Of a DNA stretch of 64,000 bases, positions 1-10,025 are shown in pieces; position 1 is the first letter of the stretch, and every line of letters begins with the position of its first letter. Location: the NCBI GenBank assembly GCA_026008535.1, contig BRKX01000017.1, positions 11,672,501 through 11,736,500 on the forward strand, written 5' to 3'. Below the pieces are notes generated by a model that saw nothing but the letters and a program-made list of their open reading frames with translations, made no database searches and was not told the origin of the DNA. The DNA comes from Perilla frutescens (lineage: Eukaryota; Streptophyta; Magnoliopsida; Lamiales; Lamiaceae). The position numbers were made by a program, and so were the translations under genes.

Positions 1-2293
1 TCCAATTTTATCATATGAATTTAGTATTTTCAGTATGTATTTTTCCTTTATTTTCTTGATATTTTTATGTCATTTCCTTCACTTTTGCTCTTTCGGTGAG
101 TTGGGCCAGATTTGTGCGAAACTTGAGCTTTTGTGTCAAAAAGCAAGATTTTATGGTACAAAGGTGGTAAAGAGCTTAAGCTTCCAACTTAGGCTTCCAA
201 CTGAAGCTTTCAACTGAAGCTTCCAACTGAAGCTCCCAACTGAAGCTCCCCAACTGAAGCTCTTAACTGGTCACAAGCTGAGTTGATCACAAGTTGAACT
301 GAACTAGTAACAAGCTGAGCTGATCACAAGCTGAGCTGAACTAGTCACAAGCTGAGCTGATCACAAGTTGAGCTGAACTGGTAACAAGCTGAGCTGATCA
401 CAAGTTGAGCTGAACCGGTAACAAGCTGAGTTGATCACAAGTTGAGCTGAACTGGTCACAAGCTGAGCTGATCACAAGCTGAGTTGAACTGATCACCAGC
501 TGAACTGATCACGAGCTAGAACTGTAGCTGGAGCTTAGCTGGAGCAAGACAGCCAAGGACTTGAAGTTGAGCTGGAGCTGCAACTGAAGAGCTTTGACTT
601 CAAACTGAAGCAAAGGACTTCGAGCAGAACTGAGGCATAACTGATGAGCTAAGCCGCAGCTGGTGAGCTCAACTGGAGCTGCAACTGAAGAGCTTTGACT
701 TCAAACTGATCAGTTTTGGGTTCAAATTGAAGATTCCAAGCAAGAGCTGAGAGCTTGGAGCTAAGCTGGAGCCACAACTAATGGGATCAGTTGAAATCCC
801 CCGAATGATGAGCAAAACTGATGAAGCCAAGAGCTTGGAGCTGCAATTGAAGAGATGAGTTGAGTCTCCAACTGATGAAGGCCGATTGAAACTGAACCGG
901 AAGCCAACTGATGAACAAAACTGAAGAGAAAAGCCGAAAGTTGGAGCTGAAGCAGCCCCACCGGTGCAGGACCCCCGTGATCGCGGGGCAGTGCTGACGG
1001 CAAACTCACCCCGCGAGCGCGGGACATTCCAGTGAGGGCGGAGCACCCCTCGAGCGCGGGTGATCAGTTCGGGCCTCCTCTTCTATCAGTCTCAAGTTGT
1101 ATCTTCTAGAGATCTATTCTTTAATGCTCTCCAACCACTTGGCCAGCTGTGAGAATTAAATGCACGCAGTTCTAGACTAGGCGCATGAGGAGTTTGGGGA
1201 ACTATCAAGCAATAACTCGACCTTTTTACTTTCTCTCTCTTCAACTAATAAATCATCCACCATCTTCATTCATTCAGGAACTCTCCACCGAAGTAGAGGG
1301 GGAAATTGACAACTTCCCTCTCAACTTCTACACAACACCACCATTCCAGAGAGGGAGAAAGGAGGAGGAGAAGAGGTAGTGGGCTGAAGCTTAAGGAAGA
1401 AGGCACAAGAAGGGGGATCCAACTTCAAGCTATCCACGGAAGCTAAGCTTGATCGAGGAGCTCACTTTAGTAATTCTTTTCTCTAGCTTTAGCTCATTTG
1501 TGGGGATTGTCCTAAAACTCTCGAGATAACAAACATTGTATAAGTTTGTATTTTATTTATCTTTTAATTTATGAAATGAAGAACTTTTATGATTCTGTTG
1601 TTGTTTTGAGCATAATGGGCTAATTCTTTCATTAGGGGGTAGATAATCGATTTGGTTTCAATCCATGCTTGTGATAGTTGGTTTATTATTATTGGAATTG
1701 TGCTTATTTATGTTGAGTAATTGGCCACTACTTAGCATTGCTAGGCTCTAGATGAGACCGAGAGGAGATTCTAGAGCTCGACTTAGGTTCCTTTAACGTT
1801 AGGTGAATCGGGTTTCATAAGCCTAATTGTTAGTCTTTAGGTGGACTGGGTAGATAAGCTTAATGGATAGTATGATATAGCCGATGGGGGTTTAATGGAT
1901 CGACGGTGACAGTAAGTGAAGTTAAACCACTTAAAGGGGTCTATTGTACATCCGGGATTAACATAATCAACTTGAATCAAGCTAGGAGAGAAACCAATGA
2001 GAGAATCTACACCCTAATGCTCTTCCCATAATCTTTTCATTTATCTTTGTTATTGTTGGTGTTGCTAATTAATTTTACTTGCTTTATTTAGTAAAAAGCA
2101 TCCAATCCTTGCTTAGAGTGTTTAGGTTGTATTTAAATTCATGTACGTGTTAACAATTATAGCATAGAAAGATAATCGCCCACACGAAGCTTTCTTCGAG
2201 AGACACGACCCGAGTTAGCTCTCCGTCCTACAATCGACTCCGTCCTCTTGCGGGTCCGGATCAAAGTAGTTTACGTAGGACAAATCGGAAACA
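1..2293 (+). repeat. 5' LTR of the gag-protease element (left edge cut)
   Basis: The sequence matches 6653-8800 throughout, ending at GACAAATCGGAAACA just before the primer site. The first kilobase is full of AGCTGA / AACTGAAG repeats, including a 37-bp minisatellite. A short GC-rich patch with GAGCGCGGG motifs lies at 950-1070. Open frames inside the LTR (for example 669-1046 on the minus strand and 1185-1379) are not matched by any family I know and are treated as chance. Confidence 0.88.
279..503 (+). repeat. 37-bp minisatellite in the 5' LTR
   Basis: About six tandem copies of a 37-bp unit, itself made of a 16-bp and a 21-bp half (CACAAGCTGAGCTGAT plus CACAAGTTGAGCTGAACTGGT-like). Halves differ by single bases. 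The matching part of the 3' LTR (6886-7068) has about 4.5 units, one of them internally rearranged. Confidence 0.85.
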
Positions 2294-2299
2294 AATAAC

Positions 2300-2317
2300 T
2301 GGCTTCGTTGCCAGAGA
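2300..2317 (+). other. decayed primer-binding site (tRNA-Asp type)
   Basis: TGGCTTCGTTGCCAGAGA lies a few bases after the 5' LTR. It differs at four positions from the intact site of the second element (TGGCGCCGTTGCCGGGGA at 50791), which is the tRNA-Asp complement commonly seen in Athila/Tat elements. Three of the four changes are C-to-T or G-to-A. Confidence 0.7.
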
Positions 2318-2656
2318 AAGCTTTAGGCATATTATCGTTTTATGTTATAATTGTTTTGTGTTTGTTTTTGTATTTGTGTTTTTATTTTTGTTTTCCTATT
2401 TGTGTTTTTGTATTTGTTTTGTATTTGTGTATATTTTCTTTTGTTTTTGTTTAAGTGTTTATAAATTTTTCCACAGTTGCATGTGATCTTCTTTTTGTGT
2501 TTGTGACTGTGTATGCAAGGTCGATGAAGTCTCAATAGGAGACTAGCCCCCGTGTTTACCAACATTCATAGACTAAGAAGGATTGAAGTGCCCAATTGGG
2601 AAGAAGAAATTTTGAGAGAAGTCTACTCTTCAAGTGACGACTCTCAACTTTTGAAG

Positions 2657-4902
2657 ATGGATGCCAACCATATCAACAATGAGAACAATGCTAATGCGGC
2701 ATGGAACATGATGGATTTTGCTCATCCCGTGATAGGGGCCTCAATTTCTTGCAACATTCTTGGAGAAGCCGCAAGAAATTACGAGTTGAAGAGCATCCAC
2801 TTCAACCAATTGCCATCCTTTTATGGGATGCCCACAGAAGATGCCTTGAACATCATCCGGGAGTTCTATGTTGTGGTTCAAACCTTTCCTTTACAAGATT
2901 TGAACGAGGATCAATTGAAGATGAGGTGCTTTTCTTACACCTTGAAGGATCGTGATAAGACATGGTTCATGTCTCTTCCATCTAACTCACTAGCCAGCCG
3001 GAATGCCATGTATGAGAAGTTCATGGCTAAATATTACTCCAATCAGAAAACCCAAGATTTGAGAGCTCAAATTGTTACCTTCTCCCAATCTCCGGGTAAA
3101 GCATTTCATGAAGCTAGGGATCGTATCAGAGGTCTTCAACAATAATGCCCGCACCACCATCTAGCACTGGAGTTGCTCAACCAGTTCTTCTATGACGTGT
3201 TGTCACAAAATTTCCAATATATGGTGGATAATGTAGCGGGAGGAGATACAGGTGGCCGCACAGCTGAAGAGGTCTCTAACATCTTCGAGACCATGGCCAC
3301 TACATCTCAGCAAAAGAGTGCTAGGGAGAAACGAGCTTCTATCAACAAAGCCAACCCTAGCTATGATGTTACCAAACAGTTAGCCGAGCTAACTAGGCAA
3401 GTGGAGATGCTGAGGTCGTCTAGAAGCCCACCTCGACAAGCTATGGCTTTAGAGACGTGTGGAGTATGTAAAGAGTATGGCCATGGAGCCAACATGTGTC
3501 CAAAACAGGTAGAATCCAATTTCAGTGAGGAGACACAGTTTCTCGATCTCCAAGAGCAAGTCAATGCGTTACAAGGATTTCAACCTCGACAACAATACAA
3601 TCCTTACTCCCAGACATACAACCCGGGGTGGAGAAATCATCTAAATTTCTCTTGGAGGCAGCCATATCAATCTCAGCCACTTCACCCACTACCTCCACCT
3701 CAACAAGCTGGAGGAAGTCAAGCTCCACAATATCTAAGACATCCCCAATATCAAAATCAGCAGAACCAGCCCACAAGGCCGCCCTTGGAAGATACACTAC
3801 AAGCCTTCATACAGGCCACTCAACAAAGATTCGATTCCGTGGAAGCTTCAATTAAGCAGATCGAAGTCCAAGTGGGCCAAGTTGCGGATACAGAGAGCGA
3901 TTTGTCCACTCGGATCCAGATTGGGAAAATGCCAAGCCAGCCTGAGCAAGTACATACCATAACTTTGCTCAGAAGTGGCGACATAGCTGAGAGCAAGGTT
4001 GGAGAGCCCAACTTGAACGAAGTTTCCTTTGAAGACGAAGGGGCTCCTCAACACAAGAAGAAGGAGGCTAAAGAAGTAAAAGCTCAAGGAGAAAAGCTTG
4101 CTCTCCAAAGAACCACCAACCCCTATGATCCTCCAATTCCTTACCCGGGTCGGCTGAGAGATGAGAAGAGGGAGCGACAGTTGCAAGAGTTCTACAAACT
4201 CTTCTCAAAAGTGAACATCAATCTTCCTCTCCTGAGAATCATAAAAAATGAGCCAGCCTATGTGCAATTTTTCAAGGAGCTGGTGGCAAAGAAAAGGAGA
4301 TTCAGGGAAGATGAGAAAATTTTGATGCCCAAGATGGCAAGTTCAATCCTGCAGCATCTCCCAAGCTTGGCAATCCAGATAGCTTTACTCTTAAACTTGC
4401 TTTGGGGAATGGTAAAGAAGTACATGGGATGTTAGATTTAGGGGCAGGGATAAACTTAATGCCTTACTCTATTTTTAAGCAACTAGAGTTAGGGAACTTG
4501 AAACCTACTACAATGTGCTTGCAATTTGCTGATAAATCTATTAGGTATCCTAAGGGAATTGTTGAGGATATTCTTGTGAAAGTAGGTGGGTTGATAGTCC
4601 CCGTTGACTTTGTTATCTTAGACGTAGGGGATGGCCAGGAGACCAGGAAAGAACACACGTTGCTTTTGGGTAGATCTTTCATGGCTACCACAAATACCCT
4701 CATAGATGTGAAAAATGGAACATTGCAAATGTCTATTTTGGGAGAAACTATTTCTTTCTCAATGTTTAATGCTCATATGTCTGTTAACCCCTCGATCAAA
4801 AATTGCTCTCTCCTTGATGTATTGATCACGGACCAGAGAAAGCTTTTGTGCAGGAACATAGCCCGGAGAGTGAGTACAACGAGATCAAAAAAGCCAAGGT
4901 GA
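2657..4902 (+). pseudogene. Athila-type gag and aspartic protease, broken
   Basis: Gag is the particle-forming protein of the retroelement and the protease would mature it. The first in-frame ATG is at 2657. The frame runs to 4435 with one stop (TAA, 3143-3145) and contains the gag core (2700-3140), a CX2CX4HX4C zinc knuckle (C-GVC-KEYGH-GANMC, about 3460-3500) and a proline/glutamine-rich stretch. A frameshift near 4340 moves coding to the frame seen at 4402-4902, which holds the protease: DLGAG replaces the usual D-[ST]-G-A, followed by a conserved LLLGRSFMATT segment. The same protease architecture occurs at 52750-53120. RT does not follow. The stop, the frameshift and the Leu in the active site make this copy inactive. 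Confidence 0.85.
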
Positions 4903-5132
4903 AGAAATTCCCTGACAAATGCACTCTAAGGAAGAAAGTTGCCCAAGAGCTTTAAAAGTTTGTATCCAACACCCACAATAGGTGGTTTCCGGGCAAACCA
5001 AAATCTGAAGAGAGTGTGGCGTTGGCTGATGAAGAAGCGTTTTCGTATGGGAAAATTGAGCTTTTCAGCCCGTGGACCAAGGTTTTCATCCAAGTCAAGG
5101 AGCACAAAGCTATCGTGCTCCACAACCCCCCA
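4825..5132 (+). pseudogene. short continuing reading frame after the protease, unrecognised
   Basis: After a further frame change near 4825, reading continues through one TAG to a stop at about 5131, giving a lysine- and glutamate-rich segment ending in KAIVLHNPP. I do not recognise it. It occupies the place where RT should start, so it could be the remnant of a deleted pol or a sequence specific to this non-autonomous family. Confidence 0.4.
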
Positions 5133-5984
5133 TGACCGCTAATTGAACTATGTTTAGCTCGAGACTTTAAAATGAGCGCTGCTGGGAGGGTAACTGATGC
5201 AAAATGACTAAGTGTAGGAATGCCGGCGCGGCACTGGTGCGACCGCAAGATATGGCTCTCGGCCAAACGATCCCATGAGCACGGCGTCCCCGTGAGCGCG
5301 TGGCCCCTCGCCCATCAACGCACTCCACGAGCCCGGGCCAGCCACCCCTCCACGAGCACGGAGCCTCTCACGACCGCGCACCTCAACCCTACAAATAAAG
5401 GGTCCAGTTCGGCCCTAACTCCTCACAAGCTCTGTAGCCACCTCCACCACCTTATCAGCCACCAGAGCAGAACCTGCCTGTTGCTGGTCTTCTACATTCT
5501 GTAATGTTTTCTCTTCCTTTTATTTCTTGTATTGAGGACAATGCATGATTTAAGTGTGGGGGGTGAACTTGTGTTCTATGCTTTTTTTATGATTATATTT
5601 TTGATTCTATGTTGGATTTTGTTGTGTTTTGTTGAAATTTTAAAAAAAATAGGAATTTGTTGTGTGTCGTTTTGTTTTGTTTTGATTTATGTCTTGATTT
5701 TGTTTGTTGAAACTCGTACTTAGCATGCTTTGTCTTTTCTAATTGTCAAACTTGGTTATTTGGAATATGAATCTTTAAAGGATTGTTGTTAAGTTGATCA
5801 TGTTGCATGAAATTTTTCTCATTGTTTCATTCTACAAGTGTGAATTATCTTGAGAATGATTATATTTTGATGATTTGTGTTGTGGGGTCTCGTCCTCCTA
5901 AGAATTTGAAAGCTTGATTCGTTCTCTTGGCAAATGTGTCAATTATGCTCGAAAAATCATTCCATCCTCTAAATTCCTATCATT

Positions 5985-6024
<40 letters not shown>

Positions 6025-6622
6025 GAATGAAAAATGAATAAAATAAAATATATGTTTAAAATAAAGTGAGGATAATAAAGATTTCTGCTCCTCTAGCTGT
6101 CTAAATCGACTATGAGCATGGGAAACCATACAAGGATACTGGGGATTTTATCCCTAAGGACTAAACCTTGTGAAGCTTGATCCATGTCCTCTTGTTTTAT
6201 TATTGTTGTAATAACGGGATTGCACTTTGGATTCTACTCCTATCATGTGTGTCATTCCTTTGAATCTATCCGTGATGAGTATAGGAAACCACGTTAGGAA
6301 GCTCGATTTACCCTGATTATTTCACCTAACGAATTATATCATTTGGGTGCATTCTCGGGTTATTTTTGAATAAAGTGTGAGGAGTTAGTGAGAGGAATGT
6401 TCTCCGGGACAGTTGTTGCATTTTGCCTTGAGAAAATTTTACCTGCTTATTCTTATTGAAGGAGCCACATGCCTTGTTTAATAAATGTGTCATTCTCCTC
6501 GATGATAAGCATTCTAGTTTGAAATGGTGTGGAATGTTCTAGTGTGCATGATCTTCTTGGGGGCAATTCCTTCCTACTTCATATCTTGAATGATTTGTTT
6601 GCTTGAGGACAAGCAAACGGTT
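5133..6622 (+). other. non-coding interior of the gag-protease element
   Basis: No credible gene. In order: GAGCGCT-GCTGGGAGGGTAAC at about 5174-5194, a degenerate form of the stem-loop at 56325; a GC-rich patch (5220-5410) with CGAGC/GAGCGCG motifs like those in the LTR; a polypurine-like AAGTGTGGGGGG at 5552 preceded by GAGGACAA; T-rich DNA; and a TA microsatellite (5988-6020). Confidence 0.7.
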
Positions 6623-6636
6623 AAGTGTGGGAGAGT
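6623..6636 (+). other. polypurine tract before the 3' LTR
   Basis: AAGTGTGGGAGAG sits just before the 3' LTR, the position where plus-strand DNA synthesis of an LTR element is primed. It is preceded by GAGGACAAGCAAAC, as at 60689 in the second element. Confidence 0.7.
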
Positions 6637-6643
6637 TATTTAG

Positions 6644-8800
6644 TGTTTATTTGTCCTATTTTATCATATGAATTTAGTATTTTCAGTATGTGTTTTTCCT
6701 TTATTTTCGTGATATTTTTATGTCATTTCCTTCACTTTTACTCTTTCGGTAAGTTGGGCCAGGTTTGTGCGAAACTTGAGCTTTTGTGTCAAAAAGCAAG
6801 ATTTTATGGCACAAAGGTGGTAAAGAGCTTAAGCTTCCAACTTAGGCTTCCAACTGAAGCTCCCAACTGAAGCTCTCAACTAGTCACAAGCTGAGCTGAT
6901 CACAAGCTGAGTTGAACTGGTAACAAGCTGAGTTGATCACAAGTTGAGCTGAACCGGTCACAAGCTGAGCTGATCACAAGTTGAACTGAACTAGTAACAA
7001 GAAGAGCTGATCACAAGTTGAGCTGATCACAAGCTGAGCTGAACTGGTCACAAGCTGAACTGATCACCAGCTAGAGTTGTAGTTGGAGCTTAGCTAGAGC
7101 AAGACAACCAAGGACTTAAAGCTGAGTTGGAGCTGCAACTGAAGAGCTTTGACTTCAAACTGAAGCAAAGGACTTCGAGCTGAACTGAGGCACAACTGAT
7201 GAGCTAAGCCCCAGCTGGTGAGCTCAACTGGAGCTGCAACTGAAGATCTTTGACTTCAAACTGATCAGTTTTGGGGTCAAACTGAAGATTCCAAGGAAGA
7301 GCTGAGAGCTTAGAGCTAAGCTGGAGCCACAACTGATGGGATCAGTTGAAATCCCCCGACTAATGAGCAAAACAAATGAAGCCAAGAGCTTGGAGCTGCA
7401 ACTAAAGAGATGAGCTGAGTCTCCAATTGATGAAGGCCGACTAAAACTGAACCAGAAGCCAACTGATGAACAAAACTGAAGAGAAAAGCCGGAAGCTGGA
7501 GCTGATGTAGCCTCGCCAGCGTGGGACATTCCAGTGAGCGCGGAGCACCCCGCGAGCGGGGGATGATCAGTTCGGGCCTCCTCTTCTATCAGTTTCAAGC
7601 TGTATCTTCGGGAGATCTATTCTTAATGCTCTCCAACCACTTGGCCAGCTGTGAGAATTAAATGCACGCGGTTCTAGACTAGGAGCAGGAGGAGTTTGGG
7701 GAACCATCAAGCAATAACTCCACCTTTTTATTTTCTCTCTCTTCAACTAATAAATCATCCACCATCTCCATTCATTCATAAACTCTCCACGGAAGGAGAG
7801 GGGGAAATTGACAACTTCCCTCTCAACTTCTACACAACACCACCATTCCAGAGAGGGAGAAAGGAGGAGGAGAAGCGGCAGTGGGCTGAAGCTTAAGGAA
7901 GAAGGCACGAGAAGGGGGATCCAACTTCAAGCTATCCACGGAAGCTAAGCTTGATCGAGGAGCTCACTTTGGTAATTCTTTCTTCTAGCTTTCGCTCATT
8001 TGTGGGGATTGTCCTAAAACTCTCGAGACAACAAACATTGTATAAGTTTGTATTTTATTTATCTTTTGATTTATAAAATGAAGAACTTTTAGGATTCTCT
8101 TGTTGTTTTGAGCTTAATGGGCTAATTCCTTCATTAGGGGATAGATAATCGATTTGGTTTCAATCCATGATTGTGATAGTTGGTTTATTATTGTTGGAAT
8201 TGTGTTTATTTATGTTGAGTAATTGGCCACTACTTAGCATTGCTAGGCTCTAGATGAGACTGAGAGGAGATTCTAGAGCCCGACTTAGGTTCCTTCAACG
8301 TTAGGTGAATCGGGTTTCGTAAGCCTAATTGTTAGTGTTTAGGTGGACTGGGTACATAAGCCTAATGGATATGATGATATAGCCGATGGGGGTTTAATGG
8401 ATCGACGGTGATAGTAAGTGAAGTTAAACCACTTGAAGCGGTCTATTGTACATCCGAGATTAACATAATCAACTTGAATCAAGCTAGGAGAGAAATCAAT
8501 GAGAGAATCTACATCCTAATGCTCTTCCCATAATCTTTTCCTTTATCTTTGTTATTGTTGGTGTTGCTAATTAATTTTACTTGCTTTATTTAGTTTAGTA
8601 AAAACCATCCAATCCTTGCTTATAGTGTTTAGGTTGTATTTAAATTCATGTACTTGTTAACAATTATAGCATAGAAAGATAATCACCCACATGAATATTT
8701 GCTCGAGAGATACGACCCGAGTTAGCTCTCCGCCCTACAATCGACCTCGTCCTCTTGCGGGTTCGGATCGAAGTAGTTTGTGTAGGACAAATCAGAAACA
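6644..8800 (+). repeat. 3' LTR of the gag-protease element
   Basis: Direct repeat of 1-2293. The proposed start TGTTTATTTGTCC follows the polypurine tract and the end is ATCAGAAACA, giving TG...CA termini. Minisatellite copy number differs from the 5' LTR. Immediately downstream is a minus-strand Copia fragment, so this element probably inserted into that Copia copy. Confidence 0.85.
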
Positions 8801-8809
8801 AACAGGTGC

Positions 8810-10025
8810 CTAAAGAATTGACTCCCAACTTGAACTCCAGACGAGTGAATAAATTGACAGCTCAAAGGTTTTGTGAAAATGTCGGCAATTTGATCCAATG
8901 ATGGCACATGTTGAACTAAGATTAACCTAGCTGCAACTTTATCTCTTACAAAGTGAATATCCAACTCAATATATTTTGTATGAGCATGTAGAATAGGGTT
9001 AGATGCCAAGGCTATGGTACTCGAGTTATCAACCCAGATTATAGGAGCTTTAGGAAGTTTGATTTTAACCTCTAACAACAATGAAGTGATCCAAGTGATT
9101 TCCGAGACATTTTGTGCCAAACTTCTATACTTATTTTGTGCTGGATCTCGATACCACTGGTTATTTCTCAGAACATCATGACATAAGATTGTTACCAAGA
9201 TAGACTCCAAAACCTGTAACTAATCTTCGATCATCAATATATGTCGCCTAATCAGAATCAGAAAATCCTGTAAGATTAAGCTGAGGAGATCTTACAATAT
9301 GCAGTCCATAATCAACAGTGCCTGCAAGATATCTTAAAATCCTCTTGACAACTTTCCAATGTGTATCCAAAGGAGAGGCCATAAATTGGCATACTTTGTT
9401 TACATGAAGGACAACTCAGACCTAGTTATAGTGATATATTGCAAATCCCCCACAATACTTCTATATGTTTTTCCATCAACTGTAGCTTTCCCTTGATATT
9501 TTGATAGTTAAGATGAGGTGATCATGTGTGTAGGAGACCCCTTTAGCTTCACTCATGTTATTTTCTCCAATATGTCCTTAGTGGACTTGCCTTAGCTAAG
9601 ATGAATCCCATGGACAATATTAACAATTTCATTCCCCAAGAAATGATGAACATCACCAAGATTTTTAAGAGAAAAGAATTGGCTTAACTTATGAATAACT
9701 CTCATCACTTCAGCTTGACAACTTCATGTGACTAATATATCATCCACACATATAATTAGGTAAATCATAGATAGTCCTTGAACCTTGAAAAAGAGAGAAG
9801 TATCTGTTCTAGACTGCGAGAAGCTAAGCTGAACTAAAACAGATGTAATGGTAACAAACCAACTTCTTGAAGCCTGTTTTAAACCATACATGGCCTTGGA
9901 CAATATGCAAACCTGTAGTTGATCAGAAAACTGCTCAAAACCAGGTGATTGTCTCATGTATAGATTTTCTTGTAATTTCCCATTCAAAAATGCATTATTC
10001 GCGTGAATGTTGAACAGGGTTCTTG
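8810..10025 (-). pseudogene. Copia (Ale/Retrofit-like) RT and RNase H fragment
   Basis: Read on the minus strand, the piece starts inside the reverse transcriptase (HANNAFLNGKLQE near 10000, then MYGLKQASRSWF and the catalytic-loop region CVDDILVT near 9730). Many stops and shifts follow before the C-terminal RNase H (YRSLAQNVSEITW, VDNSSTIALASNP, HAHTKYIELDIHFVRD and DQIADIFTKPL, 9210-8810). These are Copia family hallmarks of the Ale/Retrofit kind. Gag, protease, integrase and the N-terminal half of RT are missing. Its upstream end joins the SIRE-like RNase H directly; its downstream end meets the Athila LTR. Confidence 0.85.

Larger units (their letters stand above)
1..8800 (+). mobile_element. 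Athila-like Ty3 LTR element with gag-protease only
   Basis: Two direct repeats of about 2.2 kb (1-2293 and about 6644-8800) enclose a 4.3-kb interior. The 5' LTR lacks roughly its first 10 bases because the window starts inside it, so target-site duplication cannot be tested. The interior holds a decayed tRNA-Asp-type primer site, gag with a zinc knuckle, an aspartic protease, a short extra reading frame and a polypurine tract. No RT, RNase H or integrase sequence is present, so this copy could move only with proteins from a relative. In one 222-base stretch the two LTRs differ at 11 positions by eye (about 5%), which makes it older than the element at 49357. Assignment to Athila rests on the gag/protease similarity to that element and a shared GCGCT..TGGGAGG motif. 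Confidence 0.85.

Noticed and set aside
279..503. CRISPR-like spaced repeats
   Set aside because: The repeats are contiguous tandem units without unique spacers, inside a plant LTR.
669..1046. Minus-strand frame in the LTR, also seen at 7224-7598
   Set aside because: It is shared only because the LTRs are repeats; low-complexity Ser/Leu composition from AGCT repeats, and the two versions differ by frame disruptions.
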